Shown: positions 50,645-59,067, counted from the first letter of the stretch. The stretch is DNA of 64,000 nt from Symbioplanes lichenis (GCF_030709675.1 NZ_JAUZQD010000014.1:62001-126000); one strand, 5' to 3'. Translations and numbers: made by a program. Notes: generated by a model from the sequence alone, not told the origin.

Positions 50645-51247
50645 GTGAGAGAGATCCGCTTCGAAGAGGTGTACGCCCGCACGTACGCCGACCTCGTGCG
50701 TTTTGTGGTCAGACGGCGGCCCGCGGCCGACCGGGACTCGGCCGAGGACATCGTGGCCGAGGCCTTCGTCGTGGCCTGGCGGCGGCGGGACGACCTGCCC
50801 GGCGACCCGGAGGAGGCGCGGGCCTGGCTCTTCGGCATCACCCGCCGGCTGCTCCTGGCCCAGCACCGGGCGGACGCCCGCGGTCCGGCGCCGGCCGTCG
50901 GGATCTCGGAGCACGCCGCCGGGCCGGAAGGCTTCGTCGCCACCACGGTCGACCTGGTCAACGCGTGGCGCCGGCTGAATCCCGCGCAGCAGGAGGCGCT
51001 GAGCCTCACGGTCTGGGAGGGCCTGACCAGCGCCCAGGCCGCCCGGGTGCTCGGCATCTCGGCTGTCGCCTTCCGCATCCGGCTCAGCCGCGCCCGGCGC
51101 CTCCTCGAAAGCCACCTTGCCCCGTCCCGTTCAGCGACAGCATCGGCCCGCCAATTGTCGGCGCGCCAATTGTCGGCGCGCCAATTGTCGGCGCGCCAAT
51201 CGTCGGCCCGCCGATCATCGGCCCCCGGATCCGGAGGACACGCGTGA
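50645..51247 (+). CDS. ECF RNA polymerase sigma factor with repetitive C-terminus
   Basis: 200-residue ECF sigma factor. Region 2 is at about 5-75 (FEEVYARTYADLVRFVVRRR, SAEDIVAEAFVVAWRR) and region 4 at 105-160 (RLNPAQQEALSLTVWEGLTS, AARVLGISAVAFRIRLSRAR). The last ~40 residues are (SARQL) units made by a 15-bp DNA repeat; ordinary ECF factors end soon after region 4. Start GTG 50645. Its TGA overlaps the next gene's ATG, so they are coupled. Confidence 0.93.
   Translation: MREIRFEEVYARTYADLVRFVVRRRPAADRDSAEDIVAEAFVVAWRRRDDLPGDPEEARAWLFGITRRLLLAQHRADARGPAPAVGISEHAAGPEGFVATTVDLVNAWRRLNPAQQEALSLTVWEGLTSAQAARVLGISAVAFRIRLSRARRLLESHLAPSRSATASARQLSARQLSARQLSARQSSARRSSAPGSGGHA
51151..51225 (+). 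repeat. 15-bp in-frame tandem repeat in the sigma-factor gene
   Basis: Five 15-base units at 51151, 51166, 51181, 51196 and 51211. The first three are exactly CCAATTGTCGGCGCG; the last two have diverged (CCAATCGTCGGCCCG, CCGATCATCGGCCCC). Each encodes five residues, so changes in copy number keep the frame. Confidence 0.9.
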
Positions 51248-52035
51248 TGAACCTCGACGACCTGCTCCGAGCCCACGACCCCGCCCACCCGATCCCGGAC
51301 GACCTCGCGTCCTCACCCCGCGCCGCGGCCACGCTGGCCCGGGTCACCTCGATGTCAGCCCGCCCGGCCCGGCCGCGCCGGCGCGCTGTCCGCTTCGCGC
51401 TGGCCGGAGTCGTCGCCGCGGCCGCGGTGGTCGTCTCCGCCCCGATCCTGGGCACCGACCGGGCCGCGCTCGCCACGTGGGACGCCTCGCCGCGCTCGCT
51501 GTCGGCGCAGGAGACGGCCGCGTGGGTGCGGGACTGCGCCGGCTGGACGCACACCCCGGCCGGCGACTACCAGGTGGTCGAGGCGCGCGGCACCTGGGTC
51601 ATGACGTATCTGGAGTCCGCCACCAGCGAGACCCAGTGCCTGAAGTCGACGGTGAAATCGTCGGAGTATCCCGACGGCGAGGGCGAGGCGATGTCCGGCC
51701 CGGCCCTGCCCGCCCCGGCAGCCGACGCCCTCACGACGGTGGGCGTCCACGAAACGTCCGGCGGGATCGCGTCGGCCACGATGTTCATGGTCGGCGGGCG
51801 GGCGGGCGCGGACGTGGCCGGCGTGGTCTTCCACTCGCAGGGCATGAACGTACGGGCGACGGTGAAGGACGGACGGTTCACGGCCTGGTGGCCCCGGATG
51901 AAGCCGGCCACGGTCGCCGGGCGGCTGATCGAGGACACGGGCTACAACGGTTCGCCCAACCCCGACGTCACGATCACTCTGCGCGGAGGGCGGACCGTTA
52001 CCAAACCCGTCAAGGCGTACGACTCCAACCATTAG
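51247..52035 (+). CDS. Putative anti-sigma/sigma-partner membrane protein
   Basis: 262-residue protein with a cytoplasmic N-terminus (LDDLLRAHDPAHPIPDDLAS), one membrane helix at about 48-66 (FALAGVVAAAAVVVSAPIL), and a ~190-residue extracytoplasmic domain with two cysteines (VRDCAGW, ETQCLKS). ATG overlaps the sigma stop (TGATG). By position it is the anti-sigma or sensor for the ECF factor, though no zinc anti-sigma motif is visible. Confidence 0.8.
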   Translation: MNLDDLLRAHDPAHPIPDDLASSPRAAATLARVTSMSARPARPRRRAVRFALAGVVAAAAVVVSAPILGTDRAALATWDASPRSLSAQETAAWVRDCAGWTHTPAGDYQVVEARGTWVMTYLESATSETQCLKSTVKSSEYPDGEGEAMSGPALPAPAADALTTVGVHETSGGIASATMFMVGGRAGADVAGVVFHSQGMNVRATVKDGRFTAWWPRMKPATVAGRLIEDTGYNGSPNPDVTITLRGGRTVTKPVKAYDSNH

Positions 52036-52125
52036 GTCGGATCGCGTCAGCTCGCTTCGCTCTTCCCGTGCTCCTTCTCATTCTCCCTCGCATTCGCCGT
52101 CTCCTTCTGCTGGCGTCCGGCCTCG

Positions 52126-52276
52126 TCCTCGCTTGTTCCTTCGGGCTCGCGTGCTCCTTCGGATTGTGCTTGCTCCTTCGGCTCGCGCTTGCGCCTTTGG
52201 CTCGCGCTTGCTCCTTTGGCTTGTGCTTGCGCCTTCGGCTTGCGCTTCCTCCTTTGGTTTGTGCTTGTTCCTTCGG
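52126..52276. repeat. 19-bp degenerate tandem repeat array
   Basis: Eight head-to-tail units of 18-19 bases at 52126-52144, 52145-52162, 52163-52181, 52182-52200, 52201-52219, 52220-52238, 52239-52257, 52258-52276. Each ends CCTTCGG or CCTTTGG with a GCTTG/GCGTG middle. The array fills the gap between the sigma-partner gene and the sirtuin stop. No ORF or hairpin explains it. Confidence 0.85.
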
Positions 52277-52283
52277 GTTCGCG

Positions 52284-53012
52284 CTAGCTGAAGGCCCGCT
52301 CGACCAGGGCGGGCAGAACCTCGGCGGCCTTCCCGCGCAGGTTCACATCCGACTCCTCATCCAGCGGCGTGGCGGCCGGGTTGATCTGAATCACCTTGCC
52401 GCCACTGCGCTTGGCGACGAGCGGAATCTCGGCCGCCGGATACACGAGGCCGGAGGTGCCGATGGTGAGAAGCACATCGCACTCGTACGCGACCTGGACC
52501 GCCCGTTCCAGCGCCTCGGCGGGCAGGGCCTCACCGAACCAGACCACCCCCGGCCGTACGGGTGACGCGCACAGCTCGCACCGCGGCGCTGCCTCCGTCG
52601 GAAGCTCCCCGGGCGGGGCAAAGGCCGCGTGGCAGCCGGCACAACGCGGGGCGAACAGGCTCCCGTGCAGGTGCACCGGCTCCCGCGACCCGGCCCGCTC
52701 GTGCAGATCGTCAACATTCTGCGTGACCACCGTGGTGCCGGCCTTATGCCGTTCAATGTCAGCCACGGCCACATGAGCGGCATTCGGGCTGGCTCGCACC
52801 ACGGCCGCCCGCCGCCACTCGTACCAGCCCCACACCAAATCCGGATCCGCCGCGAACGCCTCAGGCGTAGCCAACTGCTGCGCGTCGTAACGTGCCCAGA
52901 GCCCGGTCTGCGCCTCGCGGAACGTCGGGATGCCACTCTCCGCCGAAACCCCCGCCCCCGTAAATACAACCACCCGCCGCGCCTGCCGCAGCCACTCCGC
53001 CGCCTCATCCAT
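52284..53012 (-). CDS. cobB: Sir2-family NAD-dependent protein deacylase (class III-like)
   Basis: 242-residue sirtuin. NAD-binding GAGVSAESGIPTFR, catalytic TQNVDDLHERAG and HLHGSLF (active His), zinc Cys pairs CAGCHAAF and CELCASP, and GTSGLVYPAAE, IQINP. The substrate-channel motif is YEWR (Tyr-x-x-Arg) in WGWYEWRR, as in SIRT5/CobB, which predicts desuccinylase/demalonylase as well as deacetylase activity. Start ATG 53012. It removes acyl groups from lysines of cytoplasmic proteins. Confidence 0.94.
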   Translation of the reverse strand: MDEAAEWLRQARRVVVFTGAGVSAESGIPTFREAQTGLWARYDAQQLATPEAFAADPDLVWGWYEWRRAAVVRASPNAAHVAVADIERHKAGTTVVTQNVDDLHERAGSREPVHLHGSLFAPRCAGCHAAFAPPGELPTEAAPRCELCASPVRPGVVWFGEALPAEALERAVQVAYECDVLLTIGTSGLVYPAAEIPLVAKRSGGKVIQINPAATPLDEESDVNLRGKAAEVLPALVERAFS

Positions 53013-53383
53013 GACTCTGTCGTTCCCCTTCCCGTCCTTCAATGCCCGCCGCTCTCGTCTCTCGGCAGCCGCTTCCGGCTCGGACCTCATCCACGCCATC
53101 GCCCAACTGCACTGCGGGCTCGGGCACCAGTCGGGCGGCGGACCTCACCCGAGCCAGGCCCCAACCGCACTACGCGCTCCAGCATCAGCCGCGCGGCGAA
53201 CCTCATTGACGCCCGGGGCCTAACCGCACTGCGGTCTCGGGCACCCCGTGCGTTGCGGGAGGCCCAATGCCTGCGCGGCGTGGGCTTATTCGTCGTCGTC
53301 GGCTGGTTGGGCGTGTCGCGCGTTGCGGGTGATCTGCTGCCTGTGCCGCGCGGGCCTGCTCGTCGTCGGCGGCCGCACCGGTC
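53013..53383. repeat. Intergenic region with ~59-bp degenerate repeats
   Basis: 371 bases without a convincing gene. Two imperfect copies of a 58-60 base unit (53102-53159 and 53160-53219) and a partial third (53220-53245) share ACCGCACTGCG, CTCGGGCACCAG and GGCGGCGAACCTCA-like blocks. Frames are open by chance in GC-rich DNA but have no start, ribosome site or protein-like composition. I see nothing else in it. Confidence 0.6.
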
Positions 53384-54430
53384 TCAACTCTGCTCGCCGG
53401 CCAAGGCTCGATCCGGCGGCGTCCACTGGTAGTGCCTCGCGGTAGTAATCGCATGGAACCCACACCGCCGCAGAATCGGCGCGCTGGCCGGCGAAGCGTC
53501 CACGTGCAGCAACCGGAAGCCCTTCGCAACCGCCTCCTCCGCCCGGGCAGCGATCAAAGCACGATAGATTCCCCGTCCCCGCCACTCCGGCACCGTCGCA
53601 CCACCGAGCAGCGCCACGAAGTCGGTGCCCGGGGCGTACAACGCGAAGGCTCCACAGACGACCCGCTCGCCCACCTCGGCAACCAGAATGGTGATCTGCT
53701 CCGGATCGGCCGCCACCCGGGAAGCAAGGTCGTCCGCCACCCACGAACAATCAACCCCGAACACCTCGCTCTGCAGATCAGCGAAGCGCCGCAAGTCCTC
53801 AGCCGCGCTGGCCCGCCGCACCACAACCCAGCCAGACAGAACCGGCTCGTCCGGATGCCCGATCGGGCCGTCATGCCCAGCCCGCTCGTCCTCTTTGTCC
53901 TCCCTGCGTAACGAGGTCTTGGCCCTGCTCAAGGACGGCCCATCAGATCGATCCGCGTGTCCGGTGTCGTGCCGTGCCGCCCGCGCCACCTCTGCTGCCA
54001 CCCCGAGCAGCACCGTCGACGGCTCCTCCGGCACGAAGCCGGCCGCAACGAGCCGCTCGGCAAGATCCGTGGGCAGATCGTGCGCCCGCAGCTTCCACTC
54101 GACGCCCTGCCCACGCTCCCCGAAGTAGTCCCGCTGCCGCACGATCAGCTGGTCGAGCTCCGCACCGTCAACCCCGACGTCGCGCGGTGCCCGAATGCGT
54201 CCCACATGCCCGCCCACGATGCGCAGGAGCGGCCCGTCGTACTCATACGTCACCCCCGCCGGCACAGCCCCGGTCGGCATCCGCATGTGCTCGTCATAGG
54301 CGGCCAGCAGAGCCGCAACATCGGCCATGTCCACACGGTGCCAGACCCGCGCCATTCGCACCCGGCCAACGTGATCCCGGAAGCAGCAGCCGGCGGCGCG
54401 AATCACCGCTTGCTCCGCCCGCCCCGTCAT
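53384..54430 (-). CDS. GNAT-family N-acetyltransferase, two-domain
   Basis: 348-residue acetyltransferase. The C-terminal GNAT domain is clear: FVALLGGATVPEWRGRGIYR with acetyl-CoA loop RGRGIYRAL, HVDASPASAPILRRCGF. The N-terminal half looks like a degenerate second GNAT. Between them, at about 190-235, is a charged insert (SLSRAKTSLRREDKEDERAG) that ordinary members lack. ATG 54430 overlaps the permease stop (ATGA), so it is co-expressed with the ABC exporter. Confidence 0.88.
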   Translation of the reverse strand: MTGRAEQAVIRAAGCCFRDHVGRVRMARVWHRVDMADVAALLAAYDEHMRMPTGAVPAGVTYEYDGPLLRIVGGHVGRIRAPRDVGVDGAELDQLIVRQRDYFGERGQGVEWKLRAHDLPTDLAERLVAAGFVPEEPSTVLLGVAAEVARAARHDTGHADRSDGPSLSRAKTSLRREDKEDERAGHDGPIGHPDEPVLSGWVVVRRASAAEDLRRFADLQSEVFGVDCSWVADDLASRVAADPEQITILVAEVGERVVCGAFALYAPGTDFVALLGGATVPEWRGRGIYRALIAARAEEAVAKGFRLLHVDASPASAPILRRCGFHAITTARHYQWTPPDRALAGEQS

Positions 54431-55236
54431 CGGCGTGGCTCCCAGCGGAAGACCCGGGCCGTGAGGAGCAGCGTGGCGGCCGCGGTCACAACGAGGGTCA
54501 GGACGGCAGGCCACACCGGGGCATCGCCGGTCCAAGCGGCACGGGTGAGCTCGGTGAGCGCGGCGCCTGGGACAATGAGCAACGGCCACCCCGCGTCGGG
54601 CAGGTTGAGCAGGGCGAACGCGCCGCCGGCGAACGCAAGTACGCCCGGCGTGGTGGTGAGCTGGGCCAGCTCGGGCGCGGACGTGAAGGCCGCCGTCGCG
54701 AAGGCCAGCGCCACTGCCACCAGCGTGCCGAAGGCGAAGGCGAAGACCAACGGCCACCAGCGTTGCGGCGCCGAGGTCCCCGCCGCCGGGGCGACGGCGG
54801 CGAGCAGTCCGAGCTGGACGACTGACACGAGCAGGAACGGCGCCACCAAGCCGAGGACGATGCCGGCCGTGGGCAGGGCGGTGGCGCGGAGCCGGATCAG
54901 GACGAGATCGGCTCGGCGGGCGGCCAGGGCCGTGGTCGCGCCGGCGTACGTCACGAACGACAGCACGAAGATCAGCAGCATCCCCGCCGCGTCGCCGTCG
55001 GTGCCGCGGCCGGTCCGCTCGGACAGCAACAGCCAGCCGGCGCCGAGGGCCACCGGGGACAAGACAGCGTTGACCACGGCGAGCGGGCTACGCAGCAACG
55101 CCAGTGACTCGGCACGCGCAAGAACCAAAGCGTGGCCCAGGTCAGAGGCGAGAGACCGGGCCGAGGCGACATCGACGACGCGGATGAGGCCGGACACGAG
55201 GGCGCCGGCACGGGTGAGGGCGGGGCGGCCGGTCAT
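54427..55236 (-). CDS. ABC-2-type exporter permease
   Basis: 269-residue membrane protein with six helices (LAVVNAVLSPVALGAGWLLL; MLLIFVLSFVTYAGATTALA; GIVLGLVAPFLLVSVVQLGL; VFAFAFGTLVAVALAFATAA; GVLAFAGGAFALLNLP; LTLVVTAAATLLLTARVF). Pairs with the ATPase encoded just upstream (4-base overlap). Drug or lipid export is typical of this layout; the substrate is unknown. Confidence 0.9.
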   Translation of the reverse strand: MTGRPALTRAGALVSGLIRVVDVASARSLASDLGHALVLARAESLALLRSPLAVVNAVLSPVALGAGWLLLSERTGRGTDGDAAGMLLIFVLSFVTYAGATTALAARRADLVLIRLRATALPTAGIVLGLVAPFLLVSVVQLGLLAAVAPAAGTSAPQRWWPLVFAFAFGTLVAVALAFATAAFTSAPELAQLTTTPGVLAFAGGAFALLNLPDAGWPLLIVPGAALTELTRAAWTGDAPVWPAVLTLVVTAAATLLLTARVFRWEPRR

Positions 55237-56018
55237 GGCAGCGTGAGGACGTGGTCGGCCAGGGCGGCGGCCTCGTTGGCCAGATGGGTTGTGAGCAGGA
55301 TCGCGGCCCCGGCTGCGCGGCGTTCGCGCAAGGTGGCGGCGAACTCGTCCCGGGCCTCCGGGTCGAGTCCGGCTGTGGGCTCGTCGAGCAGCAGCACCCG
55401 CGGGTGACCGGCGAGGGCCACGGCCAGGTCGAGGCGGCGGCGCTCCCCGCCGGAGAGCTGCCGAACTTGCGTCCGCGATGACTCGCCGCCGAGGAGCCGC
55501 CGGCCTCGCCTCCGCGATGACTCGCCGCCGAGGAGCCGCCGGCCTCGCCTCCGCGATGACTCACCGCCGAGGAGCCGCCGGCCTCGCCTCCGGGACGACT
55601 CGCCGTCGGAGGGCTGCCGAAACCGTGTTCGCGACGACTCGTCACCGGGCGACTGGCGGACTCGCGTTCGTGGCGGATCTTCTTCGGTGGGCGCGCGCCC
55701 CTGAAGGCCTACCCATAGGTGGAAGGTCTCCGCGGCGGTGAGCGCGCCGGTGAATCGTGAGTCTTGGGCCACAAAGCTGACATGCGGGGCGAGGCGGGTG
55801 CGGTGCCGGGCCGGGTCGAGCCCGAGCAAGCGGACAGTCCCCGCGTCCGGCCGACGTAGTCCTCTCAGGACGCTGAGCAGGGTCGACTTGCCGGAGCCGT
55901 TCGCGCCCACCAGGCACACCAGCTCGCCTGCGTGCACGGTCAGGTCGACGTCACGGACTGCTTCGTAACTTCCGTAGCGGCAGCTCAATCCGTGTGCCGC
56001 GATGGCGATTTCGTTCAT
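55233..56018 (-). CDS. ABC exporter ATPase with tandemly expanded signature region
   Basis: 261-residue ABC ATPase. Walker A VGANGSGKST (about residues 37-46), Q-loop VAQDSRF, then a region of six 13-residue repeats, the last of which is the real signature RQLSGGERRRLDLA, Walker B VLLLDEPTAGLDPE and H-loop TTH. The five preceding units (each about xxRxLLGGESSRR) are Arg/Ser/Gly-rich and stretch the distance between Q-loop and signature by ~65 residues relative to the family, in the helical subdomain that contacts the permease. Start ATG 56018. First gene of the exporter operon, divergent from a DesK/DesR-like pair. Confidence 0.9.
   Translation of the reverse strand: MNEIAIAAHGLSCRYGSYEAVRDVDLTVHAGELVCLVGANGSGKSTLLSVLRGLRRPDAGTVRLLGLDPARHRTRLAPHVSFVAQDSRFTGALTAAETFHLWVGLQGRAPTEEDPPRTRVRQSPGDESSRTRFRQPSDGESSRRRGRRLLGGESSRRRGRRLLGGESSRRRGRRLLGGESSRTQVRQLSGGERRRLDLAVALAGHPRVLLLDEPTAGLDPEARDEFAATLRERRAAGAAILLTTHLANEAAALADHVLTLP
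55441..55675 (-). repeat. 39-bp in-frame tandem repeat in the ABC ATPase gene
   Basis: Six 39-base units; boundaries at 55441, 55480, 55519, 55558, 55597 and 55636. The units at 55480, 55519 and 55558 are nearly identical, those toward 55675 are degenerate, and the one at 55441-55479 encodes the functional LSGGE signature. 39 bases is 13 codons, so frame is kept. Confidence 0.92.
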
Positions 56019-56142
56019 GCGAATAGCTTCCCGGGCGTATCCGGGCGGGCCCAGTGCCAAGAATCATGAGCCGTGCTGACATTTGTCATCAGTACCCCGC
56101 GCGGGCTCGTCCCCAGCCGCACCCCGCGGGCATGATGGGCCC

Positions 56143-57282
56143 ATGACCACCGCCGCACCCACCCTGACGACCGCCCCGGCGCTGCGTGCCCTGCAGCTGC
56201 TGACGGCGGTTCTGCTGGTGCTGCACGCCGCGCTGGTCGTCGCGTTGTGCCTGCTCGACCTGCCGTCCGGCCCGCTCGGCGTGGTCGCCGCCGGCGCTGC
56301 TGTCATCTGTGCCGTTCTCGCCGCCGCCTTGTTCCTCATGGACCTGGCGCCCCGGCTGTCCATGGCTCCGGGGGTCTTGGCCGCGGCCGGGGCCGGCGCC
56401 GCGCTGACAGCTTCCGCGGCGGGTCAGGCGGGTGGGGGCCAGCTGTGGCCCTGGGTGACACCTCTGGCGCTGATCGCCGCCGCCGACCTCGCCGTCACCC
56501 GGGGACGTAAGGTGCCGGTCGCGCTGCTCGGGGCCTGCACGGCCGGCGCGGTGACGGCAGTGGCGACGGAGAATTGGTGGACGGGTCTGACGGCCGCGGT
56601 CGTGTTCGTCCTGTGTCTCGCGGCGATGCTGGCCCAGCTCTGGGTGCAAGAAGTGGCCGAGCACAGCGATCGGGCCCGGCGCGGTGCGGTGAGCGCCGAG
56701 CGGGATCGCTTCGCGGCCGAGCTGCACGACATCCAGGGACATACCCTTCAGGTCATCGTGCTCAAGAGTGAGCTGGCCGCGCGGTTGGCCGCCGCCGATC
56801 CCGCGCGGGCCGCCGCCGAGATGCGCCAGGTCGAGACGCTTGCCCGCGAGGCGCTGCGTGACACGCGCGAGGTCGTGCAGGGTTACCGGCCCGTGTCGCT
56901 GACCGCCGAGATCGCCAATGCGGTGCGCATTCTGGCCGCGGCCGGGGTGCAGTGCCCTACCCCTGACCCCGTTCGGGTACGCCCGGACCACGAGCGGCTC
57001 CTCGCTCTGCTTGTTCGGGAGGCGACCACCAATGTGTTGCGCCACAGTGCCGCCACCCGAGCGGAGATCGTTCTCACCGGCGCCGGCCTCACGATCGTCA
57101 ACGATGCGCCGCTTGCCGGTTCTGACTCGGGCGGCGGGCTTGCTGCGCTGGCCGGGCGGTTCGCGGCTGCGGGCGGGGAGTTGACGTGGCGGCGCGGGGA
57201 TGACGATTTCACCGTCTCCGCGACTCTCGCGATTGACGGTGTCGCCCAGCCCGGGCGTCGAGGACCGGTGAGGCCGCCATGA
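56143..57282 (+). CDS. DesK/NarX-type sensor histidine kinase (HisKA_3)
   Basis: 379-residue membrane kinase. About six N-terminal helices (to ~residue 165) and no large outside loop, then the HisKA_3 box ERDRFAAELHDIQGHTLQVI with the phospho-His in LHD, and a HATPase_c domain (LLVREATTNVLRHSAAT; GGGLAALAGRFAAAGGEL). ATG 56143 is preceded by CATGAT 6 bases upstream. Coupled to the response regulator (ATGA overlap) and divergent from the ABC exporter operon it probably controls. Confidence 0.92.
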   Translation: MTTAAPTLTTAPALRALQLLTAVLLVLHAALVVALCLLDLPSGPLGVVAAGAAVICAVLAAALFLMDLAPRLSMAPGVLAAAGAGAALTASAAGQAGGGQLWPWVTPLALIAAADLAVTRGRKVPVALLGACTAGAVTAVATENWWTGLTAAVVFVLCLAAMLAQLWVQEVAEHSDRARRGAVSAERDRFAAELHDIQGHTLQVIVLKSELAARLAAADPARAAAEMRQVETLAREALRDTREVVQGYRPVSLTAEIANAVRILAAAGVQCPTPDPVRVRPDHERLLALLVREATTNVLRHSAATRAEIVLTGAGLTIVNDAPLAGSDSGGGLAALAGRFAAAGGELTWRRGDDDFTVSATLAIDGVAQPGRRGPVRPP

Positions 57283-57884
57283 CGATCCGGTTGCTGCTCG
57301 GCGATGACGAGGTTCTGGTTCGGGGTGCGCTCGCTGCCCTGTTGTCGTTGGAGCCGGACCTGAGCGTCGTGGCCGAGGCGTCCAGCGGCACCGAAGCCGC
57401 CGCTCTCGCGCCGGCCGTGCGACCGGACCTGGCCGTGCTGGATCTGGAGATGCCGCCCGGCGACGGGTTGGCGGCGGCTGCGGAGATTCGGGCGCGGCTG
57501 GGAGTGCCGGTGGTGTTGGTCACCCGGCATGCGCGGCCCGCGATTCTGCGGCGTGCTCTTGCCGCCGGCGTGCGGGGTTTCGTGCCCAAGACGACGCCGG
57601 CGGTGCGGCTGGCGGCCATCATCCGCGAGGTGCACGGCGGCCGGCGGTACGTGGATCCGGACATCGCCGCGGCCGCGCTGAACGAGCGGCCGTGCCCGCT
57701 GACGGCTCGCGAGCTGGAGGTGCTGCGAGCGACTCGCCATGGCGCCCCGGTCAGCGAGATCGCCCGAGCGGTGCATCTTGCGCCCGGCACTGTGCGCAAC
57801 TACTTGTCGGGGGCGATGGCCAAGCTGCAGGCACCGACCCGGCACGCCGCCGCGCGCACCGCCTGGGAGCAGGGCTGGATATGA
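57279..57884 (+). CDS. LuxR/NarL-family response regulator (DesR-like)
   Basis: 201-residue two-component regulator. Receiver with acidic GDDEV, phospho-Asp in LAVLDLEMPPGDG, Lys in GFVPKTTPA; LuxR HTH at about 140-195 (LTARELEVLRATRHGAPVSE, IARAVHLAPGTVRNYLSGAM). It overlaps the kinase gene by 4 bases and is its cognate partner. Likely target: the divergent ABC exporter operon. Confidence 0.94.
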   Translation: MTIRLLLGDDEVLVRGALAALLSLEPDLSVVAEASSGTEAAALAPAVRPDLAVLDLEMPPGDGLAAAAEIRARLGVPVVLVTRHARPAILRRALAAGVRGFVPKTTPAVRLAAIIREVHGGRRYVDPDIAAAALNERPCPLTARELEVLRATRHGAPVSEIARAVHLAPGTVRNYLSGAMAKLQAPTRHAAARTAWEQGWI

Positions 57885-58014
57885 CGCACGTCGTAGGGGA
57901 GCGCTCGGCCGGGCGGCGTCGTGCGGGGCTGGCACGGTCGGGTGGGAGAGGGCACTTACGCGCCGAGGTGCGCGACCTTGGGATCTTCGCCCGGGATGCG
58001 CCCGCGAGCCGCCG

Positions 58015-58110
58015 CGACGGATCCAGGTGCGCCCGCGATGCGCCCCCGACGTGTCCGGGTGCGCACGCGACGTGTCCGGGTGCGCCCGCGATGTGCCCGC
58101 GGTGCGCCCG
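58015..58110. repeat. 21-bp degenerate tandem repeat
   Basis: Units at 58015-58035, 58036-58046 (partial), 58047-58067, 58068-58088 and 58089-58110. The best pair is CGACGTGTCCGGGTGCGCACG followed by the same with CCCG at the end (21 bases each). It lies in the 264-base gap between the convergent DesR-like and epimerase genes; no gene is seen there. Confidence 0.75.
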
Positions 58111-58148
58111 CTCGCGGGGAGTCGAGCGGGTCACGCCGGTGTGAAGGG

Positions 58149-59048
58149 TCAGGCGGTGGTGTAGGCGCCTGCTCGGATGTCGTCGAGGAGGGTGGGGCCG
58201 GTGGGGGTCCAGGCGAAGGCTTCGCGGGTGATGGTGCTGGAGGCCCGGCCGTCCGCGGCCCAGAAGCCGCCGACGAAGGCGCCGAGTTCGTCGATGGCCT
58301 GCTGCGGGGTGACCGAGACGGCGGGGAGGTCGAGGACTTCGCCGATGGCTTCGGCGATGGCGCGGGTGGGGACGGCTTCCTCGGCGATGGCGTGGAGGCG
58401 GGTGCCGGCCGGGGCCTGTTCGATGCCGAGCCGGACCAGGCGGGCCGCGTCGGTGACGTGGGCCGCGGACCAGGCGTTGGTGCCGTCGCCCACGTAGGAG
58501 GCGTGGCCGGCGCGGCGGGCGGCGGCGACGATCAGGGCGATGAAGCCGTGGTCCCTCGTGCCGTGGGTGGTCGGGGCGAAGCGGGCGGCGATGCTGCGGA
58601 CGCCCCGGCTCGTGTAGTCGAAGGCCAGGTTCTCGGTGCCGCCGCGCGGGGCGTCGGGGCCGACGTGGGGGTTGGGGTCGTTCTCGGTGACCGGGCGGCC
58701 CTGGACGAGACCGGCGATCCCGGCGGCGACCACGAACGGGCGGTCGGTGCCGACGAGCGTGTCCGCGAGCGTCTCGACCGCGGTGCGTTCGGCGCGGTTG
58801 GTCTCGGCCTGGTTGGTCCAGTCGTGCTTGTTGGCCAGGTGCACGACGGCCTCGGCCTCCGCGGCGCCCCGGCGCAGGGCGTCGAGGTCGTCCAGGTCGC
58901 CGCGCAGGACGAGCGCGTGCCTGGCCTTGAGGGCGGCCTCCGCCGCGTCGGTACGCGCGAGACCGACCACCTCGTGCCCGGCGGCGATGAGCTCGTCGAC
59001 CGTGTGCGAGCCGATCCACCCGCTGGCGCCCGTGACGAATACCCGCAT
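58149..59048 (-). CDS. NAD-dependent epimerase/dehydratase family (extended SDR)
   Basis: 299-residue atypical SDR. Rossmann motif MRVFVTGASGWIGSH at the N-terminus, GDLDDLDALRRG, VVHLANK, an active-site-type YTSRGVRS (Tyr-x-x-x-Arg, not the classic YxxxK), and FVGGFWAADGRASSTITREA. Homologues reduce or modify small molecules; substrate unknown. ATG 59048 has GGAGG upstream. Three operator-like sites lie between it and the divergent TetR gene. Confidence 0.9.
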   Translation of the reverse strand: MRVFVTGASGWIGSHTVDELIAAGHEVVGLARTDAAEAALKARHALVLRGDLDDLDALRRGAAEAEAVVHLANKHDWTNQAETNRAERTAVETLADTLVGTDRPFVVAAGIAGLVQGRPVTENDPNPHVGPDAPRGGTENLAFDYTSRGVRSIAARFAPTTHGTRDHGFIALIVAAARRAGHASYVGDGTNAWSAAHVTDAARLVRLGIEQAPAGTRLHAIAEEAVPTRAIAEAIGEVLDLPAVSVTPQQAIDELGAFVGGFWAADGRASSTITREAFAWTPTGPTLLDDIRAGAYTTA

Positions 59049-59067
59049 GATGTCCTCCACAACTCTG

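Noticed and set aside
52126..52276. Coding extension of the sirtuin through the 19-bp repeats
   Set aside because: The sirtuin has a clear TAG stop at 52284-52286 and a complete fold; 19 is not a multiple of three.
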